NCBI GenBank assembly: GCA_963965975.1
Contig: OZ014412.1
Location: 6,078,501-6,142,500 of the forward strand
Reading direction: 5' to 3'
DNA from: Xestospongia bergquistia
Lineage: Eukaryota > Porifera > Demospongiae > Haplosclerida > Petrosiidae
DNA length: 64,000 bases
The notes under the pieces are model-generated. The model did not search any database and had not been told where the DNA came from. It saw only the letters and a list, made by a program, of their open reading frames with translations. Position numbers and translations under genes: made by a program. Positions 1 through 10,565 of the stretch are shown piece after piece; positions within the stretch are counted from its first letter, which is position 1; the number at the start of each line of letters is the position of its first letter.

Positions 1-1480
1 TTTTAGTTCATTATTTTATTGTGTAATGTTTTATTATAAGTCATTGAGTTATTTAGTGTTTATTATAAGACTAGTTTATTAATTTATTAATATGAGCTCT
101 ATATGATTACTTTGTATCATTATAGCAGCTGTTAATATTATCACTATTATCAAGTATAATACAATAACATAACTACATGTACCAATATATGTACTATAGA
201 CCACATCACAATATACATGTACATGTATATAACTATATAGAATACACATTAATACATTAACTATATTTCATGTTGATTAATTTCATATTATTGAAGACAA
301 TATCAAAATGAGTTACATTCTTATTTGTCATATAATGATGTATATCAAATTTAGATGATAACTTGGCAGCTGTTCACACTAAATAGAGTATGATATACTG
401 CTGTAGTAAATATTACTATATACCAGTATATAATATGGTATGTTACTATACTACTACCCATCATGTCATTTGCACATTCACTATAAAAGCCAGTGTTAAT
501 AAATTTAATAATTAAATATTTTATTAAACAGACTACATAGGACATATTTCAATTAAGAGAGAAGATACTGTACATGTTGGAGTTAACAATATCCTTTGTA
601 CCTTTTACATGACAAACAAACATATCATTGATGTGTTGAAAATACCTATTACTGATGACAGTATGACACTAACTGGTACTCAACTGGATGTGGTTGTATA
701 CTCCTAATAATAAACTTGTGTCTATCTAACAGGAATGTATTCATATCATATTCTATATTATTGTAATTGTCACAGTCTACAAAATTGAACAAACACACAT
801 AGATTAATAGCTTAATAAGATATTTCATATAAAATATATTTACTCTACTCTATTTGGTGTATGGAACTTTAAAATAGTAGTAACACATATTACTTGTTAA
901 TATAATGAACTATATATTGTATCTATATAACAATATACTGATATATAACTATTTATTATTTACTTTACCTATGAGAACAGTACCCAAAATATTCATATCA
1001 GAGGAGATAGAATTAAAGTGTACCATAAAAGTAACATTATTACAGTAATATTGTTACTAACACTACTATCATTACATTGACAGAATAGTATCTCTGTTGT
1101 ATCCTACATATGTTAAACAACACAACACTTGACTCTAAAGTACTGATATAGAATGAAACATAAATAATTTAGTTGTAATATTGATAGCTTTGTATCTAAC
1201 TATTACATTATCAATACTTTAAGGTCTGTCAGTATAATGTTTATCATGACTTATCCAATATTATCCAATAATATCAGTACATAATATATAATACAACATA
1301 TATTGATTATATAGTATGTAATGGTTTTAGTTGAAATAATGTTTGTACAAAATATATCATTTACTTTAAGTTATTAGTTTAAGTATATAACAACATTGAC
1401 ATGTTTATTTATCATCAGTAACTATGTATAACTATAGTTATTGTAACCTAATACTATATATGACTAACATTAGTAAAATT
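1..1480 (+). other. 3' flank of a type-B receptor gene lying left of the window
   Basis: No gene is seen here. The first bases match the sequence just after the stop codons of B5 (from about 50080) and B7 (from about 62425) in the same order and orientation. The block at about 476-590 matches 63395-63495, which lies about 1.1 kb downstream of B7. The window therefore most likely opens just past the end of another long-tailed receptor copy. This is inferred from the internal repeats. Confidence 0.7.
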
Positions 1481-1489
1481 TATATAAGT

Positions 1490-1606
1490 GAAGAGTAACT
1501 GATGTTATTATCATCCATCTAATTATGAGGAGGAGGAGCTACAATAAAGACACTCCACCCAGTGCTACTACTACTGCCACCCAATATATAAATTACCAGA
1601 GAAAGA
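1490..1606 (+). pseudogene. Relic of a type-A membrane/tail exon
   Basis: The segment from ATGAGGAGGAGGAGCTAC onward aligns with the membrane-proximal part of the last exon of A1-A4: Arg-rich stop-transfer, then the Asn-Lys-Asp-Thr-Pro-Pro stretch and the start of the Lys-Leu-Pro-Glu segment. The YDDV block is deleted, the upstream membrane segment is badly diverged, and no start or splice context remains. It shows that a short-tail copy once lay downstream of the long-tail gene left of the window. Confidence 0.65.
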
Positions 1607-2689
1607 AACATGTATTATAAGATACATCATTAACAATTTCATTTTAACATTTTTTTGTTAAATTACTATATTTACCTATTGATCTACAAACAATATTATA
1701 ATTGTAAAATATCATCTTACAATTGTTTTGAAAGTGCCATTATTATCATTACTAAATGTAAGTTGAGACTAGTTCCGTTGACCATTTAACAAAAAGCTTC
1801 TTTCTCAACTAATAAGTTAACAAGTATGTGGTTCTATAAGTCATTACTTTAATAACATATTACACGATAACAATATAATTCAGTCAGTATAATTATGTAC
1901 TATAATAGATACTAGATATCTAGTGGTTCAACTACTATCACTAGATATAAATTAAGACTTCATAATGTATATATATTTTCTAACAGTGGATATTGGAGGA
2001 CATCCTTTCATGTGACTGAACTTAAACAAACCAAATTAACAAGAATGGTTTTAAGGAAACACTTCTTTTAACATGATTATAACTTTAAATTATACAACAT
2101 CATACTGACATACAGCTCTTATCTAGTTCCTTTCAAATTACTGGACAATGTGTAGGACATGATTTGGCTTCATCAGCAAATATAATTGTGTTATAAGAAT
2201 AATATAATAATTAGACACACTCATTCACTGAAACACTTACATTAAATAAACAGCTCCTCACATAATTTTACAATACACAAGAAAACACTTAAATTAGTGG
2301 ACATTATTATATTCAGTAAAATAATATGATTTATAAATATTACAACATAATTATATGTGTGTATTGTATGTAAAATTAATGTATTGCTACATTTTAATGA
2401 CAGCAAATATAAGTACTGACCACTACATTTTTCTTCACAGACAGATAGTAAGTAGAAATTGTTTACATTAGTTAAACAACCACTATATACTGAAATTGCT
2501 CTATCTTAAAAAATGACAAAATGTTTTATATGGTAGTGTAGAGTACATGGGAGAATTTATAGTAAACAATCATTTCATTAAAGGTAAATTACAAAGAAAT
2601 AATTGGCTTCTTTTGTTGTATAGTTTTGATGATATGATGTACCACATGATTTAAATATCTCTACTTCAAAGTAACAAACACATAAAATT
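1607..2689. other. AT-rich intergenic region
   Basis: Nothing recognisable is seen: no open exon with plausible splice sites and no match to the repeated units. Confidence 0.5.
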
Positions 2690-2949
2690 ACACAGAGAAA
2701 TGGCAAAAGTCAAGTACTAGCAAATCATTCTACTTTGCTCCAATAAAACTACTATGGGTACAAAATACACTTGCCTATAATAATGAATTTAGACATGAGA
2801 ATTTTCGTAAAAATATTTCAGTTTGAAGCTACATCAAATTTTATCAACTTTGAATATACAAAGAAAGTGAACCATAATATAATTGATGATAGAAACAATA
2901 ACTAATCTTTCAATATTAACCAGTAGAACCAGAGCACATGCATGTACAA

Positions 2950-2953
<4 letters not shown>

Positions 2954-2987
<34 letters not shown>
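2954..2987. repeat. (GT)n microsatellite
   Basis: About 17 uninterrupted TG units. The equivalent place in unit 2 (about 13475-13492) has only about 8 units, so the tract length is unstable between duplicates. Confidence 0.95.
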
Positions 2988-2989
<2 letters not shown>

Positions 2990-3735
2990 CTTTTACAACA
3001 CCTGTTGGCTAACACCATACAATACATTTAGCAATTGCATTTAGCCAGATTACATCATTTGATGAGTTTACAAACCTAATAAATTACTAAACAATATTAT
3101 GCTTATAGACTTATTCCAAGTTGCTTTGCAGACCAAAATTTATTGCATGTATGAAAGGAGAAGTTAAATGAATGAAAGTAATGTAGAATTAAGTGTATTG
3201 ATGAAAGAAAAACCTTGGGTAGTAACTACTTTTGTAATTTTGTTTAAAAATTTCAAGTTAGTATATTGTCCAGTAGTATAGTATATTAATAGTATATGTC
3301 GTAACCAATATGTGCTTCAGTTTGTCATGCCTTTTGTAATGCAATAAATTCATTATGGAACTCTATTCTTTTTGTTAGTCTGACATTATAGTGATAAAAT
3401 TTAATATAATTAATTCAAAACCACAGAACTGCTCAAAATTGTGTACAATATATTATATTACAATATTATACATGAAAGTTTCAAAGAGTATAATGTAGAC
3501 ATGGGATGTGAAAGTGATGTAAGACACTTTTAGATAATGATCCCAAAGAATTGTATTTAATATTATTTACTAAGACTCTTCAAGTGAAAATAAGTGATGT
3601 TAATAGTCAATAAAATGAAAAGTATTGATAATTATATTATTACTAAATGAGATGCATATGCCCAAGTGTCCTGATGTCTATACATTTTTAAGATCATCCT
3701 AACTCTAATTGGCTACTGCATACATTACAGCATTA

Positions 3736-3738
<3 letters not shown>

Positions 3739-3779
<41 letters not shown>
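3739..3779. repeat. (TA)n microsatellite
   Basis: About 20 TA units. The matching tract in unit 2 is at 14263-14295. Confidence 0.95.
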
Positions 3780-3780
<1 letters not shown>

Positions 3781-4099
3781 TGCATATTATATATTTGTAA
3801 TAACAACAGTTAATTATGGCAAATAAGAATCATAACTTGTATGCATTTTTGTTAATGACAATATTGTTTATTAAGTCATTATAATAAGTATGTACTAATA
3901 TTAATGTTTACTCTATTTATTTACATAAACAGAGTAATAATTGAGAACATAGAAACAAACAAGAATATAAACTAATTTGTATCATAAGCTACAGTACTAT
4001 ATGTATATATATGAGATATAGTGGGAGATTAGTATCAGTTAAAAGTATACAAGACTCGTACTCATTTAGGTAATAAAAAGAACATGTAACAATGTTTAC

Positions 4100-6150
4100 T
4101 TAATTAATATATCCAAAAGCAGTATTTCCTTGTAATTCAATGATATCTTTCTGTTCTAAAATCTCTGGTTACTTAACATCTTTATTGTAGTTCCTCTTCC
4201 TTATAATAAGATAAAAAATAAATGTACTAATAACAGCAGTTAATAGAGAAGACAAGATGATACTGACTGGAATACCAACTGTGAACAATAATAAACAATA
4301 AAATAGTGATGTCATGAATTTAATATACCTGTACACGATGTAGTATCAGTTGCTAACACAAAAGTACTATATATTAATGAAGTCACAGTACACTGTGTAT
4401 ATGTTGATGATGTAGTACTTAGTGGATGTGAAATGAGAGCATCTAAAACAAATGAGTGAACTTAATAATGAAAAAATTAATACAATAACTCAATAATATA
4501 TATATGAACTAGTACTTCATATAATGTATCAATAGTAAAGACTCATTATTCAAGACTTGATATGACTCTATATGCTCTATATGTTAATAATATGTTTATT
4601 TTTATGCTAAGTAGTTAATAACATAATATAGTATTGTTAGTATAATACTTACTGACCTGTTAATGAAATATCAGTTGAAGATGGTATTGTGAAAACACTT
4701 ACAGTAGTTATTAATGAATCTAAAAATATATAATTAGTAGAAGAAGTAATTGTTACAAATTGTTTATAATGACTACAGTAAAAAGACACATATTATCTTC
4801 AACAATGTACTCTATGTAAGACAAAATTGCATTAACCTGCTACTACTAGCCAATCTAAGTAATAGTCGTTCTTAAAACATAGTAATATAATTACATCATG
4901 TACTTCAACATTGAATCAGTAACACATTATTTAATAGTTCTATTAAGTCACTTACTAGGTAGAATAAATTGATGATATATATGTGTATGTATGTTCCTGA
5001 ATTAATAATTTAAAACCAGAGTTACTAATAACAATTTACCTGTAGCCATAATACTAGTATAAGATCCTGTTCCTAGTTTATTAACAGCTGCTACACTGAT
5101 GATATAAGTATATCCTGGTTGTGGTCCATTAAGTATGATACTTGTATTGTTAGTTGTTAATGGCATAGACTTGTTACTGGTATTATGTATAATTGAATAG
5201 TACTCAACTGATGGATATGATCTATTGTTAATAGGCTAATAATGAAATATAATAGTTACTATAATGAAATATAAATGAACCATACATTCCATAATATTGT
5301 GACAGCTAAATTTGTGATGTTGACTCCAAGTCCTTTCACCAAAGGAGGAACTATTTATATTATGATTAAGACAATATAATAAGTTAAGATAAATTTACAT
5401 ACCATTCCATATAACCTTCAAAGGAAGACTTATATTTCCAGTTCTATTGCTACTATCTTTTCCCGTTACATAAAACAAATAGACAGAAACAAGAGATCTA
5501 TTATCTATCAGTAGTGATGTATGTTATCAGTTGTATACAGTATTTCTGTAGTATTAATATCAATTATATAATTTGTAATACAGGTAGCATTCTGTTGTGG
5601 TGGTGACTAAGTTAACAAAAGGAAATGTGTATTGATTGTCTAGAACTCAAGATCTAATGGAGACCCAGGAGCATCTGTGGCCATAGACTACATTACTGTC
5701 ATCAGATTATTTGTACCTTACCTCTAACAGTGACTGTAGCTGTAACTGGTTGACTCACTACATCAGAACAATTGATCCTCTTACCATTGTCTGATGGAGT
5801 TACTGGTGTATTCAATGTAGCCTGACTACATACTGTTGTCTGATTTCCATTAACAAATGTTAATATGAAACTTTGAAATAAAATAGGATAAGGAACCAAT
5901 TTAGTAATGTCAGTAATGTTTGTAAATATTACATGGATTTGACTATCAGCAGGATCAAACCATTTAAAAAATCTAATACCAATTGTTTTACAAGTTAAGA
6001 TTAGTTCATCTCCTGGACACAATAGACCAGTATGTGGTACAGTTTGTTCTATAATGACTAAAGAGAAATTCTTGGAATTAATATGCTAACTGTAATAATT
6101 ATGATACCTTTTGATTCAGTAAACATTAAGCAAGATATCAGCAGTAGCAC
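4100..6150 (-). pseudogene. C1: Ig-FN3-FN3-TM receptor, decayed
   Basis: Exons, listed in transcription order: leader remnant about 6150-6108 (LLLISCLMFTES, ends at a GT donor); Ig 6048-5722 (LTCKT, KWFDP, then VCSQ and INCSD); FN3-a 5674-5403; FN3-b halves 5350-5286 and 5235-5040 (ILWN, GYTYIISVAAVNKLG); Ser/Thr stalk 4719-4657 and 4442-4329; membrane/tail 4278-4100 (SSLLTAVISTFIFYLII, then basic residues). Exon phases agree throughout. Lesions: TAG stops at 5640-5642 and 5607-5609 (the second replaces the FN3 tryptophan), a one-base deletion at about 5520 relative to C2, and a TAA stop at 4169-4171 ahead of the terminal GNTAFGYIN, where Tyr has also become Phe. No convincing start codon was found. 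It runs opposite to the A/B genes but its tail is plainly homologous to theirs. Confidence 0.8.
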
Positions 6151-6158
6151 TTAAGTTA

Positions 6159-6212
6159 GGATGTTGTCAGGAGTTCTTGTATGGAATTCATTCAAAGATG
6201 TGGTAAATTAAT
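6159..6212 (+). repeat. Left arm of a 54-base inverted duplication
   Basis: Its reverse complement lies at 6433-6486 with about two mismatches. It covers the end of the second Kunitz exon and its donor. Confidence 0.9.
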
Positions 6213-6432
6213 AAAAGTGGCAGATTTTAGGATATGAAATTACTAATAGACTTAATTAGATTTAGAGACTTGATTAAGACCTGTATTGTATTTCTCAGAC
6301 AATGTCTGTATTTAATAGTAAAGTTAGAATATAATAGTCAATTGTTCATTATTACTGAAAATGTGGATGTGTATATATACATATATTATAGGTTCATTAT
6401 GCCTGTATGATGTTAAAAAAGTATCATGTCTC

Positions 6433-6486
6433 ATTAATTTACCACATCTTTGAATGAATTCCATGCAGGAACTCCTGACAACATCC
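6433..6486 (-). repeat. Right arm of a 54-base inverted duplication
   Basis: An inverted copy of 6159-6212 placed inside the cysteine-rich exon b relic. The same exon in unit 2 (about 16940) lacks it, so the insertion arose after the unit duplication or was lost in unit 2. Confidence 0.9.
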
Positions 6487-7242
6487 TTGTGGAGTATCTA
6501 GCTGTCCCAATCATCCCAATAGTGTGTGCATATCTAGTTCATGTAGTCAATGTTCTGCTCATTAATACAACAGTTCTGGTATGGATTAACTAACACTTGT
6601 AGTAAGTACATTTCATAAACTATAGGAGCAAAGACAACTATACAAAGACATTTACAATGAACACTGAATGATATGTTAGTATATGACTATAATGGCAACT
6701 TTTTGTAGTAACATATCCTGCTAACAAACCTTCAATTATCTGTCTTATTAATCCTTGTTATCATCAAACTTTTCCAAAGCTGATAGACGCTAAATTCATT
6801 GTTAATCAAGATGATGTCACTGATAAGTATAGTATGTTAAATCATGATATCATTGAGAATAATGTTTAAATTGTTTCATGTGTTTGTCCATTTGAAATAG
6901 AGATATTTAAACCACGTGGTACATCATATCATCAATTGTACTAGTGTTTGCCTTCCAAGAAGTGATTGTTCAGCTGGTCAAGTAAGATCATTTCATTGCA
7001 TGTAGTCATCATTACATGTATTATATCACTGTTGTATTTACACTCAGATATTAGACAAGGCTTCTAAAAATGTGAATAATTTCAGTATGTTTAGCTAACG
7101 AAAACAATTTCTACTCACTATCATCTGTGAAGAAAAAATGCAGTGATCAGTGCTTATATCTTAATTAATAACTTTTTAGGAAAAAGAAATTCCATTTTAT
7201 CTTTACCTATATTGGGCTTATTGCATGGATATAGACACTTAC

Positions 7243-7341
7243 TTTGTTAACAAGGTGTAAACTGGCTCCTTTCTGTGTTAAAATCAAAACATCATCTTTG
7301 TGTCCCTTCTTTGCTACTAAAATCACTGGAGTAGATCCTTC
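7243..7341 (-). CDS. Isolated single-ankyrin-repeat exon
   Basis: The reverse strand gives a 99-base open exon with an AG acceptor (TATATTTAG) and a GTAAGT donor, phase 0 at both ends. It encodes exactly one 33-residue ankyrin repeat: STPVILVAKKGHKDD, then VLILTQKGASLHLVNK. The TPL-type and GADxxxxN-type positions match the family. No neighbouring ankyrin exon lies within 9 kb, so it is either one exon of a widely spread gene or a remnant carried along by the duplications. Confidence 0.6.
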
Positions 7342-7886
7342 CTAAATATATTATAATAACCCATTACTGTGTACCAAGACAACACATTATAACAGTTGTA
7401 TATTATCAATATTAAGACTGTTATATATATATTACATCACAATATGCTAGTAATATTACAAATTAAGACAACATTATATTAATGATAATAATCACTCATA
7501 CACTAAATAAACTACTCTCAATAATTCTTACAATGATGACACTAATACAAATAACACTCTACAGTATATATATAATCATTACACCACAATAGATATGAGT
7601 CATCACAATACTATAATTATAAAAAAACATAGAGTGAATAAAATGAAAATGTTGCTTTGAAGTACACTTAGAATTTATATTACATTATATCACACTTACC
7701 CACTATTATATTGTAAATGACACACTTTTTCTATTAGCCACAACTTTTCTTTTAGCTTACACACACAAAGCTAACTTCTGACTCTCAACTAAAATGGTTT
7801 AAAATTCATCATTATATACTATTATGACACCATATAAAATAATTTGATTAAATTGTGGGTATAGTATCAGTTCTATATACTTTAAG
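7342..7886. other. Spacer between ankyrin exon and Kunitz module
   Basis: AT-rich and conserved among units 1, 2, 3, 5 and 7. No coding signal is seen. Confidence 0.5.
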
Positions 7887-8045
7887 AATCTTGTACTTTA
7901 TCTGCTAATTCTGGGTCATGTTATGGTAGCTATCCAGGATGGTTCTTTAATTTAACAATCAGTCAATGTGAACTATTTTCTTATATTGGTTGTGGTGGTA
8001 ACAGTAATAGATTCTCTACATTGGAAGAGTGTACTCATACTTGTG
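7887..8045 (+). CDS. Kunitz (BPTI-type) domain exon, open
   Basis: One exon holds a complete Kunitz domain with the six cysteines at canonical spacing (8, 15, 7, 12 and 3 residues between them), the WFF core and the GCGGNSNRF turn. The residue after the second cysteine, the P1 site, is Tyr. From family knowledge that suggests chymotrypsin-like targets, but this is inference. The acceptor is AAG (CAG in other units) and the donor is GTAAGT. It is the only copy in the window without the TGA that interrupts this exon in units 2-5. No signal exon or start codon was found upstream, and downstream exons of this copy carry stops, so it may be a surviving piece of a dead gene. Confidence 0.6.
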
Positions 8046-8093
8046 GTAAGTATAATATGACATTAGTTATTATTTCTATCTATGGTTGTATAG

Positions 8094-9181
8094 ATTGTTC
8101 ATTATGTACAATGTGTTCAAACTGTAGAATCAATTCTTGTTCTACTTCAAAATGTCCAACATTTCCAGGTGCTATATGTGAAGTTGATAAGTGTACTAAT
8201 AATAATTACTCTGGTAGATACTTTGTAGCATTTAAAGAAGTGATAAACATTTTGTGGTAAGTAACATTGGATTGTAGATTTAGAAGAACTAAGTGGACTA
8301 CTTAGTATCCATCAGTATCTGTTCACATATTTTCTTATAAGAAAGCATACAACACTACTATAACAAAAACATATTAATGAGGTAAATTAATAATTTATTT
8401 ATTTATTTCTCAAGTGTTTGTACACTTACTGTTAAGATTTGTCATGTAATAGTGTGATTTGTTGGTTCTTTAACAATGAGTTTGGACATTGTCAGGAGTT
8501 CCTGTATGGAATGCTTTCAAACATGTGGTGAATTAATAAAAGTGGCAGATTTTATGATACAATATTTATATTATAATGGCACAAAAATATGATATCACTA
8601 ATAGACTTTATTAGGCTTAGAGCCTTGAATAAGAGCTGTATTGCATTTCTCAGACAATATCTGTGTTTAATAGTAAAGTTTAAATATAATAGTCAATTGT
8701 TCATATCATTATTACTGAAAATGTGGATGTATATATATATATATATATATTATAGGTTCATTATGTTCACATGATGTTAAAGATGTATCATATCTCAGTG
8801 ATCCTTGTGGAGTATCTAGTTGTTCCAATCATCCTAATAATGTGTGTATCTAGAGTTCATGTGGTCAATGTTCTGCTCATTAATACAATAGTTCTGGTAT
8901 GGATGTAACTAACACTTGTAGTAAGTACATTTCATAAACTGTAGGAGTAATGACAACTATCAGTCTGTGAAGAAAATGTAGTGGTCAGTGGTTATATCTT
9001 CTGTCATTAAACTATAGCAATACATTTAATTTCAGAAAGTTTTACATTAATTATTAATACAATATATAAACATAATTGTGTTGTAATATTCATTAATTCT
9101 AATATTATTTTAATGTTTAGATTGTCCACCAACTTGTTCTCATGAATATTGTACAATTAAAAGTGGAGCTGTTTGTTCATT
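8094..9181 (+). pseudogene. K1b: remaining cysteine-rich/Kunitz exons of unit 1
   Basis: This follows the open Kunitz exon after a 48-base intron. Cysteine-rich exon a (8094-8256; CRINSCSTSKCPTFPGAIC) is open except for an extra T before its donor. A second Kunitz exon (about 8415-8527) keeps WFFNNEFGHCQEFLYG but is frameshifted. Cysteine-rich exon b (8756-8920) has an in-frame TAG at 8851-8853 and a later TAA. A short exon at 9121-9181 reads CPPTCSHEYCTIKSGAVC before a GTAAGT donor. The cysteine pattern resembles repeats that accompany Kunitz domains in invertebrate secreted proteins. The copy looks non-functional beyond its first two exons. Confidence 0.6.
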
Positions 9182-9494
9182 GTAAGTATTCAATAATAAA
9201 AGAATTTTCTAATACAAGAATGACCTTGTACATAACACATACCACATCTTTTCACATTTGCTATGAAGAGGAGGAGTTACACCTCAAATCATTATCAAGA
9301 CTTTTAATTTACAAGAGAGAAATAAGATATAGTCTTTTACACATTACACATGTTTTATATGTATTTTGTTTTTATGTGGACTTTAGTTAAATAAGTTTTG
9401 AAACTATTATATTATCATATCATACTATCAAAGATCTTACATGAATAGTCTTCTCACAGAGACTTCCTTTTTTAATAAAATTGATTTGTTGTAG

Positions 9495-9527
9495 GTAATG
9501 ATAATCAGCAAACCTCATGTTTATCAG
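9495..9527 (+). pseudogene. Orphan 33-base stalk exon
   Basis: An AG acceptor, 33 bases and a GT donor encode NDNQQTSCLSG. Length, phase and sequence match the pre-membrane stalk exon of the type-A genes (for example 22912-22944). It has no receptor head before it. Confidence 0.5.
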
Positions 9528-9716
9528 GTATTTTATAGAACCATGCTAAAAGAATTCAAAAAGTTATCTTGTTTAAGATTTTGGGGTTGTCCCTCCTAGT
9601 AAAATCTACACAAATTAATGTAATGTCTTTCTTCATCACCTCGTCATTAATGTTTATTAAAACAAGAATATATATTATAATATATATTATAAGAATATAT
9701 TCACTTTTCCTACTGT

Positions 9717-9850
9717 GTACATGTACATGTATATAGTACACCCACACACATATAGTAATTATGACATGTGGTCTGTTCAGTTTATATTATAACTATCATA
9801 ACATATGTACTTCATTTCCTTTATAACCAACAAAAATTACATAATTACAG
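9717..9850 (+). repeat. Recurrent upstream element, copy 1
   Basis: Core features are GTACATGTACATGTATATAG, then ACATGTGGTCTGTTCAG, then ATGTACTTCATTTCCTTTA. Related copies occur about 0.8 kb upstream of almost every receptor gene in the window. No coding potential is seen. Confidence 0.75.
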
Positions 9851-10322
9851 TTTATAAAGCAAATAAAGGTGACACATTACAATATTACTAGTACATATAC
9901 ATATATACCTGTATCTATATAGATACAACAACACCCACACACAGAGTAATTATAAAATGTGATTGATTTTCATTACTTGTTTCCAATAATCATATTATCA
10001 TATCATTATATAATGATACATTGAAAATGATACTGTGTATTAATGATCAAAAATTATTCGTCAAGCATTAAAACTATTGACTTATGACAATATATTTATT
10101 TTATGTAGAAAAATAATAACTTACAGCTTTTACAATGATCATCATGAAGTATAACATTATTAACATTATAGGTAACATTTACATTAAGAAATATCTGTAG
10201 GTCCAGCAGGAAGTAGTATATTGCTGTGTATAGTTAATGTTTAGACAGAGCCTTTTCTATGGACAGTGAGAATAAAATAAGTATGTTTTTTTGAAAATTT
10301 TATGTATACTTCATTGATTAAT

Positions 10323-10399
10323 ACTACAGGCTGTATCACTAATCTCTTATAATATTACAAAGAATACAGAGAACTACAATATTGTTGTGATTTGGGAAG
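10323..10399 (+). pseudogene. Orphan FN3 half-exon upstream of A1
   Basis: It encodes AVSLISYNITKNTENYN then IVVIWE, matching the 77-base fourth exon of the receptor genes. It lies about 170 bases before the signal-peptide exon, with no exon for the rest of the domain following. Confidence 0.6.
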
Positions 10400-10460
10400 T
10401 GTGTATTATTTATTTAGTAATATAATTAGTCTATATGTTACTAAATAGACATTACAGTAA

Positions 10461-10499
10461 TAATATATAAACTCAACCCACAAAGACACCACCTCCATT
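10461..10499 (+). promoter_or_regulatory. TATA-like box and conserved core promoter, A1
   Basis: AATATATAAACTC followed by CCACAAAGACACCACCTCC lies about 100 bases before the ATG. The same block stands at the same distance in front of all six receptor genes. Confidence 0.5.
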
Positions 10500-10565
10500 A
10501 ATAGGTTTATTCATTGTATTACAGTACATAAGTTCATGATCATTTAGTCTACCAATGTAGTCAAA

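Larger units (their letters stand above)
6159..7140 (+). pseudogene. K1a: relic of Kunitz/cysteine-rich/TIL gene
   Basis: Plus-strand fragments of the multidomain gene that is more complete at 41430-43985. In order: the end of the second Kunitz exon (about 6159-6203), cysteine-rich exon b (6392 to about 6600, interrupted by an inverted insertion), cysteine-rich exon c from 6709 (PANKPSIICLINPC), a TIL exon (about 6877-6982) whose acceptor AG has become ATG context, and a fused TIL-end/Kunitz segment (about 7047-7140). Several frames are broken and no start exists. The parts are recognisable only by comparison with the other copies. Confidence 0.65.

Noticed and set aside
5607..5609. An intron between the Ig exon and the FN3-a WSPP segment of C1, using the CTTAG as acceptor
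   Set aside because: In frame, the segment before it is the start of the FN3 domain (SPLDLEF) and TAG simply replaces the FN3 tryptophan. C4 reads TGT at the same codon, and phases fit only with a single exon.
8732..8751. CRISPR-like or tandem protein-coding meaning for the many short TA and GT tracts
   Set aside because: They are plain microsatellites in introns and spacers. No spaced direct repeats exist, and the genome is eukaryotic.
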